Below are positions 21,335 through 32,064 of a stretch of 64,000 nucleotides of DNA, one piece after another. The stretch spans positions 4,960,001-5,024,000 of the forward strand of contig NC_085921.1 of assembly GCF_035222485.1 (NCBI RefSeq). The letters are read 5' to 3'. The notes under the pieces were generated by a model. It ran no database searches, had not been told where the DNA came from, and saw nothing but the letters and a program-made list of their open reading frames with translations. The first letter of the stretch is position 1. Every line of letters begins with the position of its first letter. The position numbers and the translations under genes were made by a program. The DNA is from Podospora pseudoanserina. Taxonomy: Eukaryota; Ascomycota; Sordariomycetes; Sordariales; Podosporaceae.

Positions 21335-22171
21335 ATGAAACTCGCCGTCGCCGGATCAACAGGTTTCGTGGGGGCTGAGGTTATCCGTCAAGCCCTTTCC
21401 GATCCACAAATCACATCTCTTGTCGCGCTCGGCCGGCGCCCAGCTACCACTCCCCAGAACCTCGGACCAACTGCCGACGTCAACAAGCTCAAATCGGTCA
21501 TCATCGATGACTTTGGTGCGGATTACCCGGACAGTGTCAAAGCAGAGCTCTCCAACGCCGATGCGTGTATTTGGTATGTTCTTTGGGTAGGTCATGTATT
21601 CGTTGTCTTTCAAGCTAATAGACCCAGGACGATCGCCATCACGCCGGCGAAATCCAGGTCGTACCCCTGGGAGCAAACCGTCAAGGTATGTCGCGACTAC
21701 GCCATCAAGGGCATCGAGACAATCAGTCAACTGCCGCGCGACAATGCAAACGGCAAGCCCTTTCGGTTCGTGTACATTAGTGGGTACAACTGTGAGCGAG
21801 ACCAGACAAAGAAGCCCATGTGGCCTCTGCGAGATTACCTGCTGATGCGTGTACGTTTGTCATCCTCTGGTTCAATTAGGTATTTACTAACATCACGTTA
21901 GGGGGAGGCCGAGTCGCGCATTCTGGAGTTTGCACAGAAGTCTCATGGTGCCGTGGAAGTCCTTATTGCAAAGCCGGGCCTGATCATGGGGTATGGCAGC
22001 ATTGTACCTGTCGTCCAGCGAGTTTTGATGACGGCGGTTGGGATACCCAAGATTGCTGTTCAAGAGATAGCAGCTGGGTTGTTGGATCAAGTTGAGAATG
22101 GGTTTGAACGAGACACGTTGATGAGCGAAGATTTGTCGAGGATTGCCGCGAAGAAGAGGGGAAAGAAGTGA
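21335..22171 (+). CDS. NAD(P)-binding Rossmann-fold protein (Fmp52/HTATIP2-like atypical SDR)
   Basis: Exons 21335-21573, 21628-21850, 21902-22171; 243 residues. The N-terminus MKLAVAGSTGFVGAEVIRQA carries the GxxGxxG dinucleotide site; VALGRRP follows strand 2 as in NADP users. FRFVYISGYNCERD occupies the place of the SDR active-site strand, and AKPGLIMGYGS that of the PGxI region. Length and motifs match small atypical SDRs such as Fmp52, some of them mitochondrial outer membrane proteins. The substrate is unknown. Intron 1 splits the W codon of ACIW-TIA. Same strand as the preceding gene, 234 nt downstream of it. Confidence 0.85.
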
Positions 22172-22530
22172 TTTCTGGTGTACAGCTTCTCAGGGTATCA
22201 GATGTAAAACACATTTCATTTCATCCTTCAAGGATATTGCGGTGCTATTTTCTTCTGTCCATCTTAGAACCATTCACTCTGTTGGAAGCAAGCCCATATC
22301 AAAATTGGAAACCCTGAATGCCCTCAAAGCTTCTCTACCTCGGCCGATACGAAAAGAAAGCATCAAACTCATCTCCCAACCTTTATTCCCAATTCGTCGC
22401 GATCCAAGAACGTGCTGTTCTACCTAAGAACGTAGGAACTAGATCCTGACGTACAAGCACAACAGCCTATCAACTCCAGTTAGAGACCAGGGTCTATCTA
22501 AAGAATAAGATGGTTATGGAATGTGCTTAC
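22172..22530. other. Short intergenic region between convergent genes
   Basis: Lies between the end of the Rossmann gene (forward) and the truncated 3' side of the oxygenase pseudogene (reverse). AT-leaning, no feature recognised. Confidence 0.5.
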
Positions 22531-23712
22531 CGTAACACGATACCAATGGGTTGCGCCCACGCCCTATGTGTTGAAAGCAGTTTAGCTCGGGCCTTCTGGC
22601 TCCAGGCAACATCATTGGGCACTTACTTCATTTCCCATGTACCCGTCAACCTCTTCTTCCACCATCACAGAGTCGAAGCCGGATTCATCGAGGATACTGT
22701 CCCAATCAAGCATTAGATCTTTGCCCACCACCTTTCCTTCCAAGTCAAAGAATCATTTAACAGAATAGGTCGCGCCGTGGGGCGAGGGATCGTCGATTTT
22801 GTACAGAAGACTCTTCGGCTTCCTTGATCGCATATGGATATCAATCCGATCAATATAACCATCATCATCATCATCATCATCCTCATTATATTCCGATTTA
22901 TAAAATCATCCATGCAACTCCCATAATCTTCTTTTTCCAAGAGAGCGACGAAGAGTTGAAATGGAAGCTGCTGAGAGAGATCTTTGAGAACACGGGCCTG
23001 TGCCGAGTCTCTATTTTTCAGGGCAGTGAGCGAGACATTGGCTTCGGTCGTTTTGTAAACCTTGCGGCTGGCCAAAGTGTGTGACTACCACGTCACCACC
23101 CTCATGCGCTGAAGGCCGGCAGATGACAATTGTGCCAAATATGCCGGGTATCTTTTCGGTGCTGTGAAGAAAATCACTTATCAGCGACAACTCCCCCAAA
23201 AGATTATGAGCAGGTGATATCATGAGACTTCAGTTTACTCGGTGTGTGGTTTGACAAGGGCACCCTTCTCGTAGATGAGCATTTTGTAAAGTTCAGCTCT
23301 AATGGGTGCGTCGATGCCCAGTTCCTTGCCGATCTCGGTACAGGTGTCGTTGAAGTAACCTGGCCATTCTGTGTTCCGGGGCTCAAACTTCGTAGGGCCC
23401 AGCTCGCGCGTGTTGCGAACCGTCGTATCAACCAGAGTCTCGTTTCCCTTGCCATACGGGGCTTGCCGTGCGCACTTGATCAACTTGCCTGCCTGGGATT
23501 GAGACAGAAGCATTTTCACATGTCCAACATTACGAACGCAGATGCCAGCAGGGGGGTGGGTCGGAAATTGGTCGAAAGTAGCAAAGCATCCCGCTGGCTG
23601 GATGGTTGAGAGCAGCAGTTAGTTGTGCTTTCTGCGCTTCGTACTTGGGAGCGACCGGGGACGGGGGAGTGCCAATGGGGTCCTGGGAGTCGAAGTGGTT
23701 GAAACTCGCCAT
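22531..23712 (-). pseudogene. Broken 2-oxoglutarate/Fe(II) oxygenase gene
   Basis: Reads from 23712 as MASFNHFDSQDPIGTP, and family blocks follow in order: FATFDQFPTHPPAGICVRNV, MLLSQSQAGKLIKCARQAPY, PIRAELYKMLIYEKGALVKP with the iron-binding HTD, HEGGDVVVTHFG, SRKVYKTTEANVSL, MLDWDSILDESGFDS and finally GVGATHWYRVT. One normal intron remains (23238-23162). The frame is lost near 23605 (one extra base between PASG and CFATF) and near 23070, a stop codon follows TYSVK near 22755, an ATG-triplet expansion sits in the middle, and the C-terminal part is absent. This is a recently decayed fungal host gene of the 2OG-Fe(II) oxygenase superfamily rather than a working one. A sequencing error could explain one lesion, not all. 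Confidence 0.75.
22861..22881. repeat. (ATC)7 microsatellite
   Basis: Seven perfect ATC triplets inside the decayed oxygenase gene, reading as Met codons on its strand; a slippage product in sequence no longer under selection. Confidence 0.9.
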
Positions 23713-24070
23713 TGTCGGATGTTGGAGTGATCAGGGGGTGTAGTTTAACACGCTTGGCGATGGATTACTTGAGATTAAGTAGGTGGTGCTGTGGATTGAT
23801 CTTTATGGGTAAAAGCGCGATGGTGGAAGTGCTCCTGAGCGCCATTATTTGTTTTCATTGATGTTTCATAAACAAAGTCGTATAGTCAGGCAAACACAGT
23901 TGTTGCAATGTGGAACAAACTAGGGTTAGGAAATATCTCTGTATTGCATTGGGTTGAAGAAAGAGAGCAACAACATGCTTTCCAGGCTGGTTTCAGATTA
24001 TCACTATTGCTTCTCCTCATGATCAAGACTGTCTAATCTCCCCCGCCAACATTCACCTCACCGTTGATCC
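23713..24070. other. Short intergenic region
   Basis: Former promoter side of the oxygenase pseudogene and 3' end of the FAD monooxygenase gene (both minus strand). Nothing else seen. Confidence 0.5.
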
Positions 24071-26937
24071 TTATCGAGCAGCAACATCTTGAATACGACC
24101 ATCATCATCGACCCTAAACAACGCTAGTGCCATAGCATCCGAAAACATTGACCCAGGAGGCCGCTTGACGCTCAACATTCTCGTCAAGTTGATGGCGGGG
24201 TCTGGTGACACTGGGCTGACAGTGATTGGGCCCGGTGACCTCGAACGCCTAGCAGGAGACTGATATCTGTCTCCATTGCCACCCATACAAGGCACGTCCA
24301 GATTCTGGGACAGATTTGGATGCCTCCAGTGGTCATTAGAACTCACTGATGAGAGAGGCGATGGCAGGACCCTCTCTTTCACGGCACTTCGCCTGCTCAA
24401 AGTGCCTGCAGATCGCTGCACGGTACCACTGGAATTGGTGATCCCAAGGCCGCCGTTCATCCTCAGACCTTCCATCTGGGCAGCCATATTCCCCATTTCA
24501 CCCGGGGGCGACAGTGACCGCTGTGGGCTGAGGTCCCTTCCCCTCATTGGCGATTTCGATCTTTGTGCGTTCATCCTCATATTCTCGTACAAGTTTGCCG
24601 GTCCGGGGGAGGCTCCTCGAGAGGCGTCCTTCTTTCGGCTGTCTCTGTCCAGCAACTTCCAAACGCTTTCGAGCCAGGCGACTTTCTCCATGGGTTTAGT
24701 CGAGCGAATGGGGAGAACCTCGGCGCCTGTCATTTCGCGAGTCGGCCAGGGGAAACTGACAGCCATCTCACGAAGGGTCTGGCTGTGAAGCTGCCGAAGA
24801 ACGATGCGGATCTGTGGTTCGATGTTTGCCTCGGGAGGGAAGTGCCAGTCGCGACGTTGCTCAAGACGGCTAGCAAGCTGTACCATGGCTCCTACCAACC
24901 TGCAGTATGATGTTAGCAATCTCGGTCAAACGACCAGGGGAGCCAGGATTCTTACCACTCAATAGCAACCTCGTCAGGAACAGACCTGGCCTTGTCCAAC
25001 AGCCAACCCAACATCTCGGGCGAACCTGACAGATTCAGGATAGGGATACTCCGCTTGTCATGTTCCCGATTCTGGAGTTTCATGATGAAGTCGTTGTACT
25101 CCTTCATGGCCTTCAGCTCCAAGCCAGCAAATTTGCCACCTCTCAGCGCATGGCAAATTTCATCACCAAGAGCGATACCAGCCTTGATGCCGCTGTTCAA
25201 CCCACGACCTGGCCAAAAGTGCACAGTCATGGCTGCGTCGCCTGCTACAGCAACAAGAGCGTGAGGCCTTGTGACTGATGACGAGTCTGACAGCGGCAAC
25301 ATATGGACGCCTTCTCTCACCGCTTGGACCACGATGGGAATCCGCACCACGTTGATCACCTCGCTCTCCTTGAACCCGAACAGCTTGAGTCCATCCTCAA
25401 TCGCTTTCCACAACGGCGAGTTTCGGTCCTCTGAAGGGGCAAACACCCTGCCCTCATCGAAGCCCTCGGGGATGCTTCCATCAGGTCTTCTCAGACAAGC
25501 CGGACGGCCAAAGTGAATCGGTTGTCCGTCGACGCTGACCATCTTGTGCCACTCCTCCTCGGTCAGTTGCATGTTGAGGTAGCCTCTCCCGTCATGATCA
25601 CTAGCGTTGAGCAAATACCTTGTCTGTCCCAACGTCAAAAACATATTCAGGGGTTGGCTCCACGGAAGCCCATTTCTCGCGCCCCTGTCAAAGGCCAAGC
25701 CCAGAGCATAACTCTTACCCCTTTCTGTCTCGTACCCATCAAAATAACTCTTTCTAACCCACGACGCCGCGCCATCGGTACCCAACAGCACGTGGAAATC
25801 ACCGCACTTCCCAGCTGCCAGCTCCTCCCTAGTCACACCCTCAGCATGCAAGTGAATCAGCCCGGAAAACGCCTCCGTCTGGCAATGCTTGAGAAACCGA
25901 TCCTCCACCTTTCTGATTTGGATATTGGCGCTCCCTGGCCAGACTCTTTCCGGCCTGCCCGCGAACAGAGCCTCATACGACCTTGGCGACAGAAGATTGG
26001 TGACGGTGTCCTGCAGTGTCACGACCTGGTCTCTTCTCTTGGCCGTGGCAGGGTAGTCAACCTTTCCTTCGGGTGTGATGATCCATCTCCTTTCCCAGAC
26101 GTGGACTTCGACTTTACCCCTGCCGCGCTCGGCGAGGGATATCGCGGATGCTAGGCCGGTGGGTCCGCCGCCGATGATGCACACCTTGAGTCGACCGGAA
26201 GGGTACAGCATCCTGATCAGTTCTCCGGGCGGCAGCGGGGAGAGGTTTCTCTGGAGGGCGGGGTCGAAAAAGAAATCTAGCACGGCTCGGGCACGGTCTG
26301 TGTACGGGTTCTCGGGCACGCGAGCTTTGAGGAGCATGTACCGGACGGCTTGGAGCAGCGGGGTGACGGTAAAGGACGCATGGCGGTTGCGATAGAGTAG
26401 AGTCTGGACGGCATAGGCGAGAGCGGGAACGGTCCTGTTATAAGAAGGGTCGGCAAGGATAGCTCTCAGCTTGTCGATGGCGGTAGTGTCGCCACTCATT
26501 GAGACGATTCGGAGGAGGAAGATGCGGGCTCGGTCAATATCCGACCGGGAGACATCTTCAGCTCCCCAGGCATCTTGGTACACTTTGGGGAACAGAATGA
26601 CGTCTTCCTCTTGAGGGTTTGCACCGTTGCTGGAGGGGCTACCGCTCGTTTCGGCTAGTGGGGTGGAAGAAGGTGTGAGTTGAACAGAGGGAGGTGGTGA
26701 TGAGAAGGGTGAAGAAGAAAAGCTCGCGCTGAGGCGGTCTCGCAACCTGGTACCGCTTGGGGGGGCCAGAGTCTTCCCTCCTCCCAACATCCTGGCTGTT
26801 GACTGGTGTTTGCGTTTGGATCGAGCCGCAAAAAAGGGCTGACCGTATTCGACCGAGGATAAAGAGGACCGAGGTGGTTGCTTTGGAACAGGATCTGTTG
26901 ATGATGTTAATAATCGACTTGAGAACGTGGTTGGCAT
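24071..26937 (-). CDS. Large FAD-dependent monooxygenase-like protein with N- and C-terminal extensions
   Basis: Exons 26937-24956 and 24899-24071; 936 residues. The flavin core begins at about residue 255 with LKVCIIGGGPTGLASAISLA (GxGxxG, FAD ADP site) and continues to LVAVAGDAAMTVHFWPGRGL, the GD motif that closes the FAD site in PHBH-type hydroxylases. Before it lie a Ser/Pro-rich tail and a helical region of about 130 residues (VYQDAWGAEDVSRSDIDRAR and on); after it a helical region (EVAIEW-LVGAMVQLASRLEQ) and a 200-residue Ser/Arg/Pro-rich tail with SPMRGRDLSPQRSLSPP. Typical PHBH-fold enzymes have 400-600 residues, so nearly half of the chain is extra. Substrate unknown. Intron removal is needed because the first frame stops directly after the donor, and the phase is exact (TG-G for Trp). 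Confidence 0.88.
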
Positions 26938-28381
26938 TTTTGACAGTATTCCTTCTGCTGTTGTTCTTCAAGAGCACAATGTTGCTGAAAGAAACAGCTA
27001 GATGAGAAGAACAACTTACAGGGAGTAAGTCTTGTTGGCTTGGGAGTCTTAACTACGTATTTCACGATGTCTGTTGGGCTTGAAGCATCAACAGCTGGTT
27101 CATCGGGCTGGGATTAGATAGCGTCGTGGTGCCTGAAAATGCCAGAACAAATCAACACGCAGCGTGGCACGACCCAGAAGAGATGCTGTGGGTAAGGTGT
27201 CAACGACAAACAAAGCGCAGCAACAAAGCGGTAATCGTCTGATTTTCCACCACGGTTTGCGGCGTTCCAGAAAGACGGGGGAGCAGGCCTTATTATGGCC
27301 CCCTTGGTTGGATCTAGGTAGGTATGGCAGCCATCGGGGACAAAGAAACATGCTGGACTTCGCCTCAAACCCACCCATGTCCCAGCATCTGCAATGGATG
27401 GTTGGTCCCGGGCGGTAGTGAACCTCGCCAACCACCTTGGCGGGTATTGAGCCTTCCGGCTACACAGTGGCATCAATGCCGTGGATCAACGAGCATCTGA
27501 CCGCCAAGCACCTGTTTCGATGCGAAGGTGGACATCGTTGTTGGGTTCGCAAGTCCGACGTAATTTGTGTGCGGCGTCAAGCATCGAGAAGTGGTTATCT
27601 AAAGATAAGGTCAGGTGGGTAGCATCCAAAAGCTGGATGCACAGTCGAATGGTGGCGTCGACCAGTCACATAAGTGCGGCTTGCATTTGGCTGCGTGTTT
27701 GCCATGTCGGTGCAGTTCACCGCAAGACCTGACTGGATTTGATATTTGACAGGCATTGATGGCTTTTGCCCAGGCTTTCTCGGGGAGGCAGAAAGGTTAC
27801 AACCAAGAGGGCAGCTGTTATGCTTGATGTCGAAGTGGACTTGGCTTCAAAAGCGTTTTACCGCTTGAATGGTCATTTTTAGGTGCTGACCGTGCTCGGC
27901 TGACAACTGATGTAAAGACAATAGGTATATCGGATAACCATCCTGTTGGCGAAATCCCTATTTTGGTGGTCTTGAATGGTCAACACAGGCGTTGACTCAC
28001 CGGATGCATCAAGTACCGCGCCTATTTGCACCACAAAGCAGGGGGCTGTTGTGGAGCCATGTTCTGGACCCCAGCGCTTAAATGTTCTAAATTTACTTGC
28101 GACCCCGCCTTCCCACAAAATATCTTCAAGCTACCTTGCAGGTCTCATCGAGCTACCGGCGACAGGCTTGTCGCTCTCCTCGAGTTCAAGACTCCTTGGC
28201 TCTTAACATTTTAACCATTGTCAAAGAGGACGGCATCCCCTACTACAATGACATGGGACACGACAAGAAACTCTCACTAGACAGATTGCTCGATTCAACA
28301 TGCTGATAAATGATTTCTTCATTTTTTTAGGTCTGTAACTACACCCCATTTTCTATTTCCCCATCCCTACCAACGTCCAAT
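26938..28381. other. Intergenic: divergent-free stretch of 1.4 kb
   Basis: Leader and promoter of the FAD monooxygenase on the left, 3' region of the Ser/Thr-rich secreted protein on the right. Open frames here are short and overlap on both strands (for example 27100-27476). No family motif seen. Confidence 0.45.
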
Positions 28382-29028
28382 CTAGCACCTGGCGGTCTGA
28401 ATGGCATACACAGTGGTGCACCCGATGTTGTTGCACGCGTTGGGATCAGAGCAAGGGAACGAAATGGCCGCCGTGGGAAGAGGACCGTCACATCCGCAAG
28501 GACGGGTCAGAACGGACGTGGTGGTGCACTGAGGGACGAAGCAGCTTCTGCACGCCGTGGCCGTCTGGGTGATCGTGGGGCAGGCCGCACCACACGGCTT
28601 GGTGAGAGTCGAAGTCGAGGTTTGCGTCACAGTGGCGGTGATGGTTTGCTTGACGGTCGATACAGCAGTGGTGGCGCTTGTGATGGTGCGGGTGGCAGTT
28701 GCCGTCGTGGTGCTGACAGTGGTGATGGTGCGGACGACAGTAACACTGACGGTGGAAGCTGGAGGAGCGGGAAGGGTGAGTGTTGACGTCGCTGTCGCTG
28801 TTGTGGTCTTGACATCGGTCTCGGTCTTGGTGACAGTAGCCGTCACAGTCTGTGTTTCTGTTGGAAGACCAGGCCGACCAGTCCTGACGGTGGATGGTGT
28901 CAGGGTAATTTGACCGAGAATGCCGCTATGTTGTGGTTAGCAACGGGTACAGTACAGTACTCGAAGGCTTGAGGGGTGGAAGCCTACCTGGCGGCGAGAC
29001 CGAGGACAAGAACAACGTTGGAAAGCAT
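28382..29028 (-). CDS. Small secreted Thr-rich, Cys-containing wall-type protein
   Basis: Exons 29028-28988 and 28925-28382; 194 residues. A signal peptide (MLSNVVLVLGLAASGILGQ) spans the intron. The middle is about 90 residues of Thr/Ser/Val repeats (TATVTKTETDVKTTTATATS and similar), a heavily O-glycosylated mucin-like stalk. The C-terminal 60 residues hold about ten Cys (KPCGAACPTITQTATACRSC, then FVPQC, RPCGCDG, DPNACNNIGC) and end TARC without a GPI-type hydrophobic tail. This suggests a cell-wall-associated or extracellular glycoprotein with a small disulfide-bonded head. No named family recognised. Splicing is required for the signal peptide and gives an exact phase. Confidence 0.82.
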
Positions 29029-29752
29029 TGTGAGTGACGGGAAAAAAGAAGAGTTTGGTGGGTATCTCGAGACTTGCTTATCCTTACCTCACGATGCCAC
29101 GCTTCTCAAGACTCTTATAGTTCGTGCAAACAACAAGACTGCAGGCCGTCAAGCTGGGGTATGGAAGCGGACATCTTGGCAATGGTAAACAAGCTGACTT
29201 GACATATTGAATTATATTTCACGGAGCATCCGCATTCAGTCAACAAGGCACTCTTGTTTCTATAATGAGGCACTCAGAGAGCACTAAACGAGCCGGTATA
29301 ACCTGGTCGTTGGGTTCTTGTTTATTTTCTGGTCTGCTTTTTGTGTAGAGTTTGGTCCAGATCGCACCTAGAAGGGAGGTTGAACCAATCGCATTTGCTG
29401 CTCTGGGGTAAGCTGTTGTATGCCGTCTATATTGCCGTTGCAACGACGACGCTGATTTTGGGCGAACCCTTTGCCAATACAATTAAGCGGTCAATATACC
29501 CGCTCCCGTTTCCAGGAACCACAACAGCGATTTAATCTTTAGGTTGCTATAAATACTAATGCGACGAAGAGTTGCACCTTCCTGCAATCTACTGCCCGGA
29601 AGGGTCCGCGATACCGAGAATACTCACACTTTGAGACCATCAGTTGGCTGGATAGATGCAACACCATGCTTCCCCTCCGAAATCGGCATCTCTTTCCGGC
29701 AACTAATTCCATTAACGTGTGCTTATTAGTCACTCAAGATAGCTACCTTGTC
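29029..29752. other. Intergenic region
   Basis: Promoter of the secreted protein gene and 3' side of the kinase-like gene; AT-leaning, nothing else recognised. Confidence 0.5.
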
Positions 29753-31066
29753 TTAGACAAATTCCCCAGTCGCAAGGAGAACTTTGCCTTTATTCTCTGG
29801 TAAACTCAAGTCATGAGAGGAGGGGCGCTGCCATGCCATGTACGGTTGGCCAGCCATAATCAACCTCTGCCGCATCTCAGACTCTCTCGGTTCCATGACA
29901 CCAGAACAGTCAACCAATGGGGGGTCGGGCAGTTCCGGCCATTCAACAGGGTTTCGGGCCACCTCTTCTGTCTCCGGATCCTCCTCGGCAGCTTTACGGC
30001 GTTCGACCCATGCCTTGAGGACCCGGAGAAACTCGAAGACATCAGCGTCGAGATTCACTTCTGGGTCCTTTTCCCAGAGATCGGCAGCTAGAAGTTGGAC
30101 TCCATCTATCTCATACGGGCTCTCACCGTCGAATACGTCGCCGAGACTCCGTGTGATAACGTCGAACATGGCAACAACGACGAGGTCAACATCGCTGATT
30201 TCTGGCTTCTCGCCAAGAGGAAACGCTGAGTTGAAGTCGAAGAGCAAAATGTTATCAGTTCTCTCGTCAATGAGGAGGTTCCATGACAAGACATCGCCGT
30301 GGACCACCCCCAATTCAAGATTCAAGAAGTCGACTGTCTATTAGGAAAATGTGAATGTCAGTATCGACGGGTCCATATCCCTGAGCAGGGCCAGACTAAC
30401 CTCTATCAGCTGGTGCAAGTATTTCAATTTGAATAGCCGTGTCTTGGAATCGTCGAGAGTGCCACCTGGTATGAATTCGGTGGTAAAACCAACGATCTTC
30501 TCAACACCCTTGACTGTCTCGGTGACGAGGCGATCAAACGACACAATGTTCGGGTGAGTACCGCGAGAGTGCATGCCAATGATGCAGTTGACTTCCTCCC
30601 AAAAGGCCCCAATGTTGTTTTCATAGACAAGATACTTGAAAGTCGCCTCTTTCGTATGACCTTCGGGGATATCGTAGGCTACGCGGTCGACCTGAAGTCC
30701 GAGTCGGTCCAGCTCAACAAGGTCGGAACGGCGGACTGAGGGTAGGGCCGGGGGGAACTGGTCCCTTGTCCAATAGCACGGAATCATGGTATAATCCTCT
30801 TCGACTTCGGAACCTTGATCGATGAGTTCATTGCCGTCAGGGCTGACCTGGATCCAGACCGAATCCGATCGTATGGCTCCACTGTCGACAAATTTCGCCA
30901 TGATTTTGAATACGACATCCTCATCACTGGTATCCTCGTTCATGTATAATTTGATAGCGCGCCGCTGGTCAAAGTCGAAAACCAAGGCATATTGGCCTCT
31001 TGGTGTCCAGCTGGACTTGCTCAAAGTGAACCGCTGGTCTAGATCGCAATGCTCGAAGAAGGTCAT
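29753..31066 (-). CDS. Protein kinase-like fold protein, fungal, divergent
   Basis: Exons 31066-30401 and 30337-29753; 416 residues. The C-terminal third carries the catalytic-loop signature as GVVHGDVLSWNLLIDE (HGDxxxxN, as in aminoglycoside phosphotransferase and atypical kinases) and the metal site as LLFDFNSAFPLGE (DFN in place of DFG). TEFIPGGTLDDSKTRLFKLK corresponds to the hinge and helix D. The N-terminal lobe lacks a clear glycine loop; its lysine may be in RRAIKLYMNED. Such kinase-like proteins are expanded in filamentous fungi with unknown targets. Activity is plausible since D and N are kept. The first ATG in frame is used; the frame has an upstream TTG only. The neighbours are also accessory genes. 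Confidence 0.8.
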
Positions 31067-32064
31067 GGCGCTTCCCGTAAGCAACCTGGAACTGAGGGAT
31101 GGGTAAGATATGTAGCGTGCGAGTATCTAGCGATGAAATTGACGGTGGATTGTTGGATGTCTAAAAAGAGAGGCTTTGCGGCTCATATGTGATTGTTGAA
31201 GTAGGTAGGTAAGCTTGTGTGCACTGGAGGCTATTTTTAGCACGGCACATGACTTTGTAGCCTCGGACAATTCACTTGATTATGGCCAAACACACCTCCT
31301 ACACCTTGGATTGTTGGACAATCCTGGATATCTATCATCACGGCGGCGTTTGATGACTGAATGGGGCTAAATTGGACTTTTTTTCGAGTTGGCTGGTGGC
31401 CGCCTCACACCGCAGAAATACAGGAAAAGCTCAACAACTGCATCACAGCGCCGTATCGCCTTGTTTTGAATACTCGGACGTTTGGATACATGCTCGTAAA
31501 GCTGTGAGTGCGAGTACCTATTTATGTATTGTCTAGGTAATGTTAAAAGCCAAGGGGACTCAAGTTGGCTCTTGTTCACTATGGAAAGTGTTCTCCATGG
31601 GGATAAGGTACCTACATTGCCCTGTTTCAACACACCTCTTGAAACTTTCCCGTCAGAGAGGTCTTTTAATCCGCGCTAGATTATTATCCTGGTCACCAAG
31701 AATGGATGAGCGGCGAAGACCGCAAGGCCAACTTCAGCACCGGCTTTCTTGTTTCAACCTGTGGTCATCAGCGATACGTGCTCACCTTCGTACGGGCAAC
31801 CAACGGTTTTAGACTGTCAGCCCGTAGAGAGAATTCATCTTGTTAAGGTAGTTGCTGGCCTGAATGATGCGCTCTTAGTGTTGAAAGCAGCTATATATAT
31901 GGTGTAAAACTCCCTCTGAAGTTGTTTCTGATTTTACAAGCTTCAGTTCATATCAGTTCAGTTTTCTTTTGTATACCTAGCTACCGCCTTATACACCAAG
32001 TTTCTACCTACTCCAGCAAACAATATCCTCAAATCAACCCCTTCCACCTCCAGAATCCCTTGCC
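31067..32064. other. Divergent promoter region of 1 kb
   Basis: Separates the kinase-like gene (left, reverse) from the DUF7689-like gene (right, forward). AT-leaning with no protein-like frame. A TATATATA element lies at 31892-31900 and CAGTTCATATCAGTTCAGTT, a direct repeat, at about 31945-31964. Confidence 0.5.
31892..31900 (+). promoter_or_regulatory. TATA-type element upstream of the DUF7689-like gene
   Basis: TATATATAT, 165 nt upstream of the ATG at 32065 on the coding strand. Confidence 0.35.
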
